This document shows, in pieces, positions 1-10,408 of a stretch of DNA of 64,000 bases. The notes under the pieces were generated by a model. It searched no databases and was not told the DNA's origin. It saw only the letters and a program-made list of their open reading frames with translations. The DNA comes from Siderastrea radians (taxonomy: Eukaryota > Cnidaria > Anthozoa > Scleractinia > Rhizangiidae), in NCBI GenBank assembly GCA_964017195.1, contig OZ024895.1:18131034-18195033 (forward strand), written 5' to 3'. Position 1 is the first letter of the stretch. Each line of letters starts with the position of its first letter. Made by a program: the position numbers and the translations under genes.

Positions 1-2450
1 TGAAGGAAACACAGAAAAAATTATATTTGAGAGACGGAGCCAAAGAGTGGATGGAGTCGGAAATTATTTTTTCTATTTTGAAACTGCATACTGTGCTTAA
101 TCATAAAAAACTATATTAAAAACAAACATTAAGAATGAAGACAAAACTGTGTAGTATACTGATATGGTGAGATCATTGATTGCACAAAAAAAAAGGAAGA
201 AGACAAACATCTTCAAGGAAATTGATTTTCCCTGAGGAAATTTTTCAAATTTAAATCGAATGAAATAATAATTTTTTCTTTTCTTTTAACGGAGTAACAT
301 ACCAAGGTCCTTAGATGAAGTCCGTTTTCATCCAGTATAAAATGTTTCCATTCCGACTATGTTTAAACTAAAAGAAAATAAAAGTCGAAAATATTTCAGT
401 AAAGGTCAGTCGTAAATTGCAAAATTTGTTAGAGCTGTAAAAAACTTGCTTACGTAATAACACGTCGCAATTTGGAAATAAAAATAACTCACTTAAAGAT
501 TAAAAGTCGCATTTTTGGAAATCAATTCTTACTTAAAAAATTACAGTGCAATCTATACTATCTCGAGAAATCAAAAGTTGCAAAAAATTAATAGAATAGA
601 ATTTCTCCAAATTAAAGTTCAATCAAAACTTTATATGGAAATCGAAATATGCAATTTTGCAAATCCTAAACTCGCTCGAGAATTGAAAGTGACGCGAAAG
701 ACATTTTGGAAATTGATCACATAAAAATGATCTTTTATACCAATCCGACCGCGCAAAAACGGTAGCAACGCGCAAATTTAAGCATATGTCCGTGATTCTA
801 AAGTACTCTTTTCGGAATTGATATTGGTGTCAATGGCTCTCGAATCCAAAATAAAATAAAAATCGTTGAATTGATCCTTTTACTGCACCAAAAAGAATAC
901 AGAAACAGTAAAAAGTGGATACAATTACTTCAAAATGTACACAGAATTGCAAGAAATTTTGGTTTACGAGCCAATGTCTCAAATTTAGGGACAAAATTTG
1001 AGGTGGCCTTACGAGGACATCTCGGCTCTTTTCACAATATTCACAATAAACTGAACCCAAAACAACCCCTATACTATGAAATTAATAACAACGCACTGCA
1101 TTTATTCCCTTTCACGATTTCAAAAGATGACAGTTGGCCGTCTTATAATTAGTATTCGGTAATGAAACGCCGTGCATAACCGACCTCCCACGTACAATTA
1201 GTTGGTGTCATCCGTTGCTTAATGTAACGCTCTAACTGATTTACCGATTTGCGAATTTTATGGAAAAGCTTTTTCCTCTTCAGTAACGTCGGTGGTAAAG
1301 CTTTTTTTCAGTAGTATCAGGGGTATTTATTTCCAATCCAATCTTTGATCTAAGTAGGAAAAAAATAATTATTGCACACGCTTATTTTAAGGCGGACGAA
1401 TCCATTTCTTTTCACTGTATATGTGAGGACAGTTCGAGCATACCCCATATACACAAAACTACCGTAGTATACTCAGAATAACGTCAATTTCATTTTGTCC
1501 TTTTCATGGGAAATCTTATTCCAAAACCTGTGTATACGGGTGTTGCTTTCACCTTAATGCTCGTAGCGAAGCCTAAATCAAGCCTTTTGGAAAATTCGTG
1601 TCTAGTATCTGAGCAAGTTGATTCAACGATTTTCTGAAGTATTAGAGAAAGAAAATCAACATTTTTGAGGGCGTTCAACAGAAAAGACGAACTCTAGAGA
1701 ACCACGTCGACGCTGTGAAATTTTTTATTTCTTGAAGCTAATCAGAAGGGGAATTTGAGAAGAGGTATTTCAGTGTTGAAACTGAAGAAGACATAGAAAT
1801 TAAATACAGCATGGTATACTGAGTTTGGGAACAAGAGAGGGCCTTTTTTTGTTTATTATACCTTACTGAACTCATGTGACGCTTAATGTAAAAAAAGGTA
1901 ATTTGAGCAAGTAGAAATACCGGTGAAAATTAGTATTTAAAGTGATTGTCAAAACAAATGGTCAGGAATTCGCTATTTAAAATAAGTTGTCGCCAAAAAA
2001 AACACAGGTTTTAATTTTGCCTTACGGTATAAATCTTACCTTAGTCTGGTTTCAAGATACGCTGAGACACACGACTCTCGTATACATGTACCATGTCCTT
2101 CTGGCGTAGAAGGCTGTGTGCGTTTTAAAAATAAAGAAATGTGTGATTAGAAGTTTCTATTTTTATTTGTATTTTTCCCAATGTTATTGACGTTGAGAAA
2201 CCTACCGGCTATTGATCTACATTTTTTTGTCCACCAGCGGTGCAAAAAGCAAAACAAATAAACATTTTGAGTACTTTAAATTTTAACTGTTGTTAAGTAC
2301 CTTAGGTATTGTTTTGAGTACCTTGTCTCATCGACTGATTTCATTTACAACCATCTTAACACTATTCGCCGTTATAGATCACCCGTCATGGCCTGACCAT
2401 ACTCACACTGACAAAGCGTCAAAGGAAATTTGCAGATCTTCTGATTCTTT
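1..2450. other. AT-rich stretch with no recognised gene
   Basis: No reading frame here resembles a known protein. The longest frames (about 60-93 codons) start at non-ATG codons or show no family motif. No tRNA or clear transposon end was seen before the MITE that begins near 2451. Confidence 0.6.
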
Positions 2451-2632
2451 ATGATTGTTTATATTTCGGGAGGTTAGTAGTTCCTCTGTAACTTCATTTC
2501 ACGCGCAATTTTCCATCATAAATTACAGCCCGCGAAAGAGGATTCGCCCTTGATCATAAGGTAATGATGGAAATTGGCGCGCGAAATGCGTATACAGGAA
2601 AACTAGTAACTTCATGAAATATAAACAATCAT
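2451..2632. mobile_element. MITE-like element with ~67-bp imperfect terminal inverted repeats
   Basis: The left end, starting ATGATTGTTTATATTTC, is repeated as its reverse complement at the right end (GAAATATAAACAATCAT). The similarity continues inward about 67 bp on each side with scattered mismatches, leaving about 45 bp in the centre. There is no coding capacity. I could not see a convincing target-site duplication, so the superfamily is unassigned. Confidence 0.7.
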
Positions 2633-3088
2633 ATATTGATGTTGTAATTAGGAAGTGTGAATTAACAAATAAAGATTATTAAAAAATAATAATAAAAATA
2701 AACAATCATGAAAGAAAGCAGAAGCTCTGTACCTTTCCCTCATCGCTTTGTGTTTAAATGGGCAATTCATGTCAAGGGAATCACAGAGAAAAAACATTGT
2801 TTCAGATGCCCACAGCGATACGATCGGCTGTAAATTTTGCACCAAACCATCCACAGAACAAAAACAAATGCCAGCCAATGTTATCGTCTACCTTATTTGC
2901 AATGGCATAACGCTGATTACGTAACTTCAATAAACTGCTTATCCCTGGGGTATTCGAGTTCCCCATAGTGGGCTATATGAGGAGGCTCAGCCCGGAAGGG
3001 TTCCCATTTTGCGTTTGCAGTCCACATAAAGTAAGGAATTTATCGTTTTAAAATATTAAAGCATCACCTAAATAAAACTCAAACTGAA

Positions 3089-3379
3089 AGAGAGAGCAGC
3101 TAAGTCTGAGTGACTTAAAGTCACAACTTAAATCCTATCTTTTCAGTTTGTGAATGGTTAATAGATTTCTACATATAGAATAGTTTATAGTTATAGTTTA
3201 TAGTTTTCTACATATAAAATGTTTAGGTTTTCTTAGTTTGTTTCTCTAGGATTTATTCTATGTATTGTAGATTTTTCTTTTCTTTTTTCTAGATTTTTTA
3301 ACTTTCCTTTAAGTATTGTAAGGGCATTGAGACTGTGTAAAATGCCTTAAATATATTAGTATCATTACTATTATTATTA

Positions 3380-3428
<49 letters not shown>

Positions 3429-3447
3429 CATTATTATTATTATTACA
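3089..3447 (+). mobile_element. 3' end of a 5'-truncated non-LTR retrotransposon with (ATT)n tail
   Basis: Positions 3091-3153 read in one frame as REQLSLSDLKSQLKSYLFSL followed by TGA. This matches the usual C-terminal ending of CR1/L2-type ORF2 proteins (a leucine/lysine-rich piece ending in KxYLF). About 200 bp of AT-rich 3' UTR follow and run into an ATT microsatellite, as expected of a LINE tail. Only the last about 20 codons survive. The clade is inferred from the C-terminal pattern and tail type. Confidence 0.6.
3361..3446 (+). repeat. (ATT)n microsatellite
   Basis: Nearly pure ATT/TTA repeats with a few interruptions (one TTG, one ATC). It forms the tail of the LINE remnant just upstream. 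Confidence 0.95.
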
Positions 3448-4500
3448 AGTGAGACCGGAAAACAATATTATAATTATTAGTTAATCATTAGTAATACACC
3501 TCTCATCAAATTAGAACCAGTGTTTCATAAATTTTAAATAAGCCTCTGCTGTAGGTAATAATATATAGATTTAGCCAAGCCTAAAAGCGGAACCCCATAT
3601 CTACCGGTTACCATCGGCCGCCTATAAATTCTTCAGAATTAATCTTGTTTACTGTTATTAACCTAGGTACTTGACCTCGTTAATTACTGTATAGTTTTAT
3701 TAAGCCTATCACTTTAGTATAAACTTAGAGTTATAATTCTGTTTCGTGATTCAAGCAATCTAGTTTATCTATTTGTGCTTTCACTTTAAGTTCGCTAGGA
3801 AAATTCATTTAATCGTTTATCGGCATTTTTCGTTTGTTTTGATTGCTGTTATTTTATTTGTCGCTTTGTATTTTGTAATTGGAGACGCGTGTTCGCTTCG
3901 AAACTACTAGAAATTCTCTTTTGGTTTTGTTTACAGATTATTGCACAGTGTTGCACACATTTGACACATTTTGTCGTAAATTCAATCTGTTTATTGTGAA
4001 TTACTTTGATTCTGTTTTACAACTGTCAATTGGAAAGCTATGTTCTTCTAATTCTGTTTGGCAAACGGATACGCTTCATTCGTTTTAAAATACAAAGGTC
4101 ATGCTTTAGGTCAGAATTATTTGTTGGCAAATTAGTACTTTTCTGCTCGACTTATAAGCTTGATTTTGCTCTAACCTTACATCCTTGAATGTAGAATCCT
4201 GTTTTTCATCATGTTATGGCCGCTGGATACCATTTTACTGTAAAATTATCCACTGTTTTCAAGAGTTACTTTACCGCTGCCCGCTACGCGAGTCGCTTGT
4301 GCAACACGCGCCAAAAGACTTACGCGATTCTTCGCACGCCATTGGCTGGAAGCTACGTAAAAATCGCTACATGTAAGAATGTCATGAAATGCGACGTACG
4401 TACGGACGCGCCCGCGAGTCATTCCGCTTGCCAATGACCATAAAAAAATTGCCAGCATGCCTCTTAGGACGCCTCTTAGTATGGGTATGGGGCTCCACTC

Positions 4501-4519
4501 TTGCGGCCTTCGGCCGCAA
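4501..4519. repeat. Perfect GC-rich hairpin next to a dispersed motif
   Basis: TTGCGGCC and GGCCGCAA form an 8-bp stem around TTC. The sequence continues as CGGCCGCAAAGGAGTTCCGC; nearly the same motif occurs in reverse complement at about 16470-16490, just before a SINE. The motif is therefore probably part of a dispersed repeat. Confidence 0.6.
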
Positions 4520-4678
4520 AGGAGTTCCGCTATAAACTTAAATATCTAAGCAATTTAAATGCTTTATTCAATAAGTGATTTGAAACCGGGATACTATAGT
4601 GCAATACGTTTTCTACACTGTAAGACGCTCTTATACTCATATTTTTCTCCTTATGTGGTAAAAAGACGCTATAGTTGA

Positions 4679-4710
4679 ATGATGATGATGATGATGACGA
4701 TGATGATGAT
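4679..4710 (+). repeat. (GAT)n microsatellite
   Basis: About ten GAT units with one GAC interruption. Confidence 0.9.
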
Positions 4711-5127
4711 AATGTACCTTATTTACTTGTATTAATTCCCCGGGATGTTTAATGAATAGTAGGAAGTAGTGAACCCTAAAACATCCCAGGGCATTGCTGT
4801 CTTTCTTGACTGTCCAATAGTGGTAGTTACTCAGAAGGAGTACCTTACTGGAGTTAATATGAAATATAATTTAAATTACTGTAAAATGTAAAAGCTCTAA
4901 TAGTCCTGCTCTCTAATACGCCTTCTTACCTACTACTTGCTAATTTTACAAATAAATTATTTGCTTACAATTATGTCATGACATTGGGGCTTGAAATTAT
5001 TTTATGTTTCGACTGATGCCGGGTATTATTTTACTGCCAGAGGAAGATGCGAAGAAGTGCAGCATTATGCATGTAATTACTAACATGTAATTCAGGTGAA
5101 TAAATTCATTCAACTATTTTAAGTACC

Positions 5128-5199
5128 AATCAGTCAATCAATCAACCACTCAACCAACTGGCTGACAAATCAGTCAATCAGCCAATTAAAAAATAAATC

Positions 5200-5230
<31 letters not shown>

Positions 5231-5268
5231 TAATCAGTCAATCAATAAATCAATAAATCAATCAATCT
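5128..5268 (+). repeat. (AATC)n simple repeat, degenerate
   Basis: A 140-bp run of AATC/AGTC/AATA tetramers, purest around 5200-5230. Confidence 0.9.
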
Positions 5269-6189
5269 GTGACTTCAGTGTTGCCAATGCGAATAACAAA
5301 TGGTCCAGTAATGACAAGTGACTTTATTTGATGCACAGATTATGACTCACTCTCTTACTACCCCAGACCGTGATGGTAGTAGATCTCGAGACTTTAGTTC
5401 TTTTTGGTTTGATAATTTGTCACCAATAAGCATTGTTACTGATTGCCTTAATCTGGTACCAAAGAAAAACAAAAGGAATAGCCTCTTCCTAAATCATTTC
5501 AGAATAGTCTGAAACCTAACAGGCAATGAACTGACAAAAAGGGATCAGACTGTGGTGAATCAGTCAATCAATGTAGTTTTCCCCATAAAGAGAATTCAAT
5601 CAAATAGGTCTGACTCTTCATTCCTGGGATAGTAGTTGGGGGGGCGGGGATACACCCCCCAAAAAAGATATGGGGCAGGGTGTGCTCATCAGATATTTTG
5701 ACGTAGAGCCCTAAAAGGTGTACTCCAGGATTCATTCCATTTTCATACATCGTCCACTTAGTAGTACTGGGGGGACAGTCAAACTAATCAATGACATCAA
5801 AATGTTAAGCAGAAAAAGACAAAAAAATATATAACCTTATTTCAAAACTGCTCTTCAAATTTTTTATTTGAACTGATAAAGTGTGTCTGGGAATATAGCT
5901 AAAAGTATAAATTTCTTAACCAAACCCTTATAAAAAACTGCCATATTTTCCTGACATCAGGTTGATGGAATAAAAACCTGTAAGAAAAACAAAGTAGATT
6001 TTAATTATCGCAATTACCAATAGTAGGACAGTCAGTGTGCACGCGCCACAGAAAAATAAGAGACCGCTCGTAGTCTATGAGAATGGTACCAACTTGGGCC
6101 GGTACGACTTCAGATCGACTCCAAATGCTTACCTCTGTTTACACGAAATGTACGAAACATGAAGCTAGTATAAAATAATTATCATCTTA

Positions 6190-6471
6190 GGCTGTGTTTA
6201 CACGAGTGATTTCATCCCGAGATGACTTTCATATCGGTGTCTGGTCATTTACCTGTAAGTTTTTACATGGTTTGGAGCTGAAATGGTGTTTACCCCGGGA
6301 CGATTTCATCCTGGTGCTGAAGACCGGGATGAAATCGTCCTGGGGTGAACACATTTCAGCTCCAAATCATGTAAACGTTTACAGGTAAATGACCAGACAC
6401 CGCAATGAAAGTCACCCTGGGATGGGATAAAAGTGACATCCGGGGATAAAGTCACTCATGTAAACAGGGCC
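6190..6471. mobile_element. Foldback MITE, PIF/Harbinger-like, TTA target-site duplication
   Basis: The element is almost one long hairpin: the left half (from GGCTGTGTTTACACGAG) is mirrored by the right half (ending CTCATGTAAACAGGGCC), with a short loop near 6310-6325. TTA flanks both ends (6187-6189 and 6472-6474), the target duplication typical of PIF/Harbinger. There is no coding capacity. A 9-bp direct repeat (CTTAGGCTG) overlapping both edges gives an alternative boundary but aligns the inverted ends less well. Confidence 0.8.
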
Positions 6472-6884
6472 TTAGGCTGGTTTAACTCATCACTGCTGCT
6501 GAACCAATATGAATGACTCAGAACGGTTTGAAATCAGACTGAGGAGCCACTTAAGCATGAACAGGGTCCCAATTGGTCTGAGATATTTGTTTTGGGTATG
6601 CACGTTTAATAAGTGGCGTTGGAGCATTCCAAGCTGTTGGATAATAGATAAACTGGATTTTTAAGGATGGGATGGTTGTGGACCATATTAACACAAACAG
6701 AGTTTAGATTGGTCTCAGGTAAACACTTCATGCCAGTCTGACTTTCAGACCGGTCTCATGTAAACAAAATCATACCAGTCTGAGTTTGCACCGGTCTCAT
6801 GAAATCAGCGCGTTACTGCCCCTGGGTCTCTGAGGATGTTGTGAAACATTTTTAAGAGCTGCTTGACTTTAAGCTAAGGGGGTG

Positions 6885-7080
6885 TTTACATAATACCAGC
6901 ATGATTTTCATTCTGGTACAAGTTCCTCCCGATTTCCTCTTGTTTCTCTGTATTTGTTTCATGATTACAGCACAAAATCTCATAACTGTACAAGTCATAC
7001 CTGTGTGAGCTTGCCCCAGTAGTGGTACTGGGTCACAATAATCAGCGTGGTACGGAAACCCATACATGGTATAACTGTTT
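6885..7080 (+). repeat. Dispersed MITE-type repeat shared with the beta-galactosidase gene intron 9
   Basis: Starting at GGGGGTGTTTACATAATACC, this stretch aligns over about 130 bp with the reverse complement of about 55620-55775: a shared TGTTTACATAATRCYRG start, a CTCTGTATTTGTTT core, and CACAAAATCTCATA further on. I estimate roughly 70% identity by eye. Its ends resemble the TGTTTACA termini of the Harbinger-like MITE just upstream. Confidence 0.55.
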
Positions 7081-7654
7081 GATTCATTCTGCATTAAGTT
7101 TTAACCCTTTAACCGCCAAGAATAAATCTTACATCACCGTGAAAAATGGATTTTGTAACTTAAGTGGGTATAAGGTTTTCATCACCTACCCCAATGGAAG
7201 TCTTATCCTTGGTTCAACTTTTATTTTCCTTTGTGAGTATTAGGATTGCCAAATTTTCTTTTTCCGAAAAGGCTGTTTTAGCCACCCAGTCTTCTATGTG
7301 TTTACACGACAATATAAAACAGATCACGCTCAAATTCCACACTACAGAAATTTGTGCTTGTTCTGACACACTTAAAGGCAGATGGTTTAAATATCTGGTA
7401 TATTTGAATGATTTTAAAACTGTTTAACTGTGCTTAATTATGTTTGACTGGGTTCAGAAATTGGAATCAAACACTGCTGTATGCATATTATTGGTTTAAT
7501 TGTGTTCAACTACCGAACCCAAATTAAACTGATCATTGCATCTGACCCAGTTCATTTTACTGAACAGTAAGATAGTATTAATAAATGTAAAGAGGATCCT
7601 CACAGTTATTAACGCAACTTATGCAGTTGCGAAAAGAAAGCCTGAAAAAAATCA

Positions 7655-7729
7655 GGCATGCCGGGATTCGAACCCTGACCTCTGCGATCGATACCGGTGC
7701 AGCGCTCTAACCAATTGAGCTAACAAGCC
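7655..7729 (-). pseudogene. tRNA-like sequence (SINE-type promoter head), not a functional tRNA
   Basis: The minus strand reads as a tRNA. It has a seven-base acceptor starting GGCTTGT, an A box (TAGCTCAATTGG), a D arm GCTC/GAGC, and a perfect B box (GGTTCGAATCC) in a normal T arm. The anticodon arm is wrong: a CTGC/GCAG stem closes a 13-base loop containing CCGGTATCGATC, apparently because CGAT was duplicated. One acceptor pair is also T-T. Pol III promoter elements are intact but decoding is not expected. The loop without the extra bases would carry GGT (threonine), which is only a guess. Confidence 0.75.
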
Positions 7730-7759
7730 AACTGGGAGCTGGTCATTAAATTGGTTCGT

Positions 7760-7768
7760 AATGTACCC
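7760..7768 (+). repeat. Target-site duplication, left copy (outer element)
   Basis: AATGTACCC occurs here and again at 10144-10152, directly bordering the inverted ends TAGGCTCGATT and AATCGAGCCTA of the outer transposon. Confidence 0.85.
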
Positions 7769-7778
7769 TAGGCTCGAT

Positions 7779-9039
7779 CAACCTCGTACCCAGGGTCCTC
7801 TCTCTTCCTCCCTCGAGAAAGTACCCTGGTTTCGGCTGGTCACGTGGCACCCAAAATCTGGGTGCTAACAAGAATGTGCCACAGGGGAGGGGTAGCAAAG
7901 TGTACGATTGTCACTAATGTCAGAATGGTGGAAAGTACCGGAGGTGATGTAAGCTTTTTCAGGAATATTTGTGGTGATAAGAAATCCTTTTATAGACAAG
8001 TATTTCTTCATTACATACGAACGTTCGACATCGAAGCGGTCCATGTTATTTTCGACTCAGAAAAAACACGTTTACAAGTCTCTGAATTTCAAAACACTGT
8101 CGCTAACCATCGCCATAGTCAACGGAAGCCGGCACGAGTCACAACATAACAGATTTACAACAAGGAGAGCCATCGGCTTTATGCTTTACGGAGCTCGAAA
8201 TGAAATGGAGTGTTAAGGATTAGGAAGGACTAATTTATTTTTTGCATCTCCAAGGAGCAGCAGAATTTTCGGCAACCGTACGCAAGACAGACAAACGGCG
8301 CGATGGTAAAATCAGGTTAAAATACGCCGCGCCAACCGACTGAAACCACCGTTCTTGTAAGAATTTGAAGGTAATTTGTTTTATTCCTGTCGAGTAGGCG
8401 AAATTGCTCTCACACCGCCGATTGACCGAAAAAACTAACTTTTTTCACCACAAAACAGTGACACGACAAAATGAAAAATGTGCTAAACTAAATAACATTT
8501 ATAATTAAGAGCTTTGTTGACAAGAAGGTTGTACTCTGGTCTGCAGGATTTTACCATTACATTGAAGGTTGCAGATAAAAATACACAAGTGCAGCGTGGG
8601 CTTTTATTATCGGAATTTTACTTGCATTATTAGGCCAATAAATAAAATATATCGCAAACAAATGAGTGTGTGACATTTTGTTCGGGTAATACGAGCAGCT
8701 TCTTATCAAACGCCTTCGGCAAATTCAAAACAGATCGAGCCTACCGTAAAATATTTTGTTGATGGGAAATCTGCATTATTTGTGCTTCTGAAACGCCGCA
8801 GATAATAGACTGTAGATTTTTTCAGCATCCCTGTCTTTGAAAAAAAGTGAGCTAATGACTTCCATTCCTCTGTCTTCGTGCCAGTTTGAAAAGATTTGCA
8901 TTCGCTTTTCCTTTCGCTTCTTGAAGAAAAGCGAGTCCACCCTGGTGGGGAGCTGTTTGCTTAAGGGAGACACGTGACCAGCCGAAACCAGGGTACTTTC
9001 TCGAGGGAGGAAGAGAGAGGACCCTGGGTACGAGGTTGA
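7779..9039. mobile_element. Nested Mutator-like non-autonomous transposon, 68-bp perfect TIRs
   Basis: The first 68 bases (starting CAACCTCGTACCCAGGGTCC, ending at CACGTG near 7846) are repeated exactly in reverse complement at 8972-9039. The target duplication AGGCTCGAT flanks it (7770-7778 and 9040-9048) and is itself part of the outer element's TIR, so this insertion is younger. The interior shows no recognisable transposase; a minus-strand frame at 8776-9084 is partly TIR sequence. The perfect TIRs suggest a recent insertion. Confidence 0.85.
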
Positions 9040-9211
9040 GGCTCGATTACCAGCCGCTGTTCGGGAAAATGAGCCCGCACTCATCCCCCCGAAATAGCGG
9101 CTGGACGCGTCTGATTTCTATTGTTGGTTTCAGCCAATCAGGTTGCCGCCTGCAGATTTTCGTCTGGCAACATTATCGCAAAAATTATCATATGTCATCA
9201 GAGTGGAAAAG

Positions 9212-9530
9212 ATGAATGCGGCTTTTGAGCGAGTTTTGGAGACGTTTCAAATCGAGAATTTAAAAGATTTACGGCGAGAGGCACTTGAAAAGCTAGTTAG
9301 CGGCTTAGATGTGTTCGTTATTCAACCAACAGGATCGGGAAAGTCATTGAATTTTTCCGTCAGCCCCGATTGTGTTCGACACAGTAAGACCGTTCTCAAA
9401 TGCGAAATCAATCGCCCTTGTGATTTCTCCTCTGGCTTCTCTTATGCAAGACCGAGTGCGGTACCTGAAGTCTGCTGGAATCAGCGCTGAGTTTATCGGC
9501 CTTTCCTCTTACTTGATCTGTTGCGTGGCG
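9212..9530 (+). pseudogene. RecQ-like SF2 helicase, N-terminal fragment, frameshifted
   Basis: From ATG 9212 the frame reads MNAAFERVLETF, then LRREALEKLVSGLDVFVI and QPTGSGKSL, the RecQ-type start leading to a Walker A loop (motif I). Near 9350-9370 the frame shifts by one base. The next frame continues with VISPLASLMQDRV and LKSAGISAEFI, which is RecQ motif Ia. Similarity stops around 9527, so all later helicase motifs (DEAH, III-VI) are missing. It lies inside the outer transposon and is not a working gene. It could be a captured host helicase or part of the element's own gene set. Confidence 0.75.
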
Positions 9531-9589
9531 AAGAGATTTCGACGGCGCGGCAACACTCGGTGAAATTCTAGAGTCCGTAGGAACACAAT

Positions 9590-9762
9590 GTTTCGGGCGA
9601 TTATTTGTTGTAAACTTTTCCTTCAATAAATGTTGAAGAGTTTTTGCATCTTCTCGGATCTTCTCAAGGCGCTTTGGATCTCGATAACAGCGTCCGTTAC
9701 GGATGTAACTGTCCACGTTTACACTCGACAAATTCTGTCTCGCAAATCAGACACTTTTCCAT
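9590..9762 (-). pseudogene. Unrecognised transposon-borne ORF fragment, converging on the helicase fragment
   Basis: On the minus strand ATG 9762 opens MEKCLICETEFVEC, a CxxC start like a zinc finger. The reading then continues in another frame as NVDSYIRNGRCYRDPKRL followed by a lysine/glutamate-rich helical stretch. One frameshift links the two. I do not recognise the family. It starts just inside the right TIR of the outer element and points at the helicase fragment, as if a long middle section had been deleted. Confidence 0.5.
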
Positions 9763-10143
9763 TTAATTTAGTTCTCTTTCGAAAGTCAGTTTGTTAGCAG
9801 CCACTAAGACGCATCCACTATTAGAGTTAAAATTTTCGGAGTATTATCGCTTGCACTTTAAGCCATCCATTCGAACATCGAAGAAATTTATAGCAATTTC
9901 GCAATGTACAGAAATGTACCGAAGAAACTATAAATTCGAAATTTTTTGGGTAGGCACGGGCGCGTAATGCATGCCAAATAAACAAGAAATTTGGCGTCCG
10001 ATTTCACTTCCAGTGACATCGGAGACGCATAAATTAATTTTTTCGAATTACGTCACAGACAAGGTCAACGGGTCACGCGTCCAGCCGTCTCTTTCGGGGA
10101 GGAACAAAGACCGGACTCGAGAGAGCGGCGGAAATCGAGCCTA

Positions 10144-10152
10144 AATGTACCC
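10144..10152 (+). repeat. Target-site duplication, right copy (outer element)
   Basis: AATGTACCC, identical to 7760-7768. Confidence 0.85.
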
Positions 10153-10324
10153 AAGAAAGATGAAGATGAAATTATGAATATATGAAATTCATATATTTGA
10201 ACTGCGGAATGAAGAAATAAATGTAAAGAGGATCCTCGCAGTTATTAACGCAACTTATGCAGTTGCGAAAAGGAAGCCTGAAAAAAATCAGGCTTGCCGG
10301 GATTCGAACCCTGACCTCTGCGAT
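10153..10324 (-). repeat. tRNA-derived repeat unit 2, broken inside the anticodon arm
   Basis: It repeats the tail, hairpin-like stretch and T arm of unit 1 (perfect B box, acceptor GGCAAGCC here fully complementary to GGCTTGT). It stops at CTGCGATC, where unit 1 continues into its anticodon loop. Beyond this point an inverted copy of the unit's own tail begins. Confidence 0.75.
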
Positions 10325-10408
10325 CTTTTCGCAACTGCATAAGTCGCGTTAATAACTGCGAGGATCCTCTTTACATTTATTTCTTCATTCCGCAGTTGAA
10401 ATATATGA
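10189..10408. repeat. 84-bp near-perfect inverted repeat around a tRNA T-arm fragment
   Basis: Positions 10189-10272 and 10325-10408 are reverse complements with about two mismatches in 84. The 52-bp spacer holds the hairpin-like stretch and tRNA T arm. An inverted partial copy of the repeat has joined head-on at the broken anticodon arm. Confidence 0.9.

Larger units (their letters stand above)
3448..6186. other. Intergenic, simple repeats only
   Basis: No supported gene. It contains a GC-rich hairpin, a GAT microsatellite and a long AATC-type simple repeat, listed separately. Short frames in 3.9-4.4 kb overlap each other on both strands and have no family resemblance. Confidence 0.6.
7580..7768 (-). 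repeat. tRNA-derived repeat unit 1
   Basis: One unit of a tRNA-containing repeat. On the minus strand it has a spacer, a tRNA-like body (7655-7729), a CCTGA-T7-TCAGG hairpin-like stretch, and a tail ending TTTACATTTATT. The same tail, hairpin and tRNA T-arm recur at 10201-10324. If the intervening transposon is removed, 7768 joins 10153 and the two units become tandem. Confidence 0.75.
7769..10143. mobile_element. DNA transposon with ~72-bp TIRs, 9-bp TSD and a RecQ-like helicase fragment (split by a nested insertion)
   Basis: The left end starts TAGGCTCGATT and the right end is its reverse complement. About 72 bp are mirrored, including the inner block GGCTGGACGCGT at 9100-9112 and 10077-10088. 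It is flanked by the 9-bp duplication AATGTACCC. A second transposon (7779-9039) sits ten bases inside the left TIR, so the element itself is only about 1.1 kb. It holds the beginnings of two genes that point toward each other: a RecQ-like helicase (plus) and an unrecognised protein starting MEKCLICE (minus). Long TIRs with a 9-bp duplication fit Mutator-like elements best; that assignment is inference. Confidence 0.8.

Noticed and set aside
7536..7718. Sixty-codon frame across the tRNA-like repeat
   Set aside because: It reads through tRNA-derived sequence; CRDSNPDL-type peptides are a known artefact of translating tRNA T arms.
7655..7729. Functional tRNA gene
   Set aside because: The anticodon loop has 13 bases and an acceptor pair is mismatched; the same sequence recurs as part of a repeat.
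8776..9084. 102-codon minus-strand frame
   Set aside because: About a third is TIR sequence, and the rest matches nothing I recognise; no ATG-to-stop gene structure is supported.
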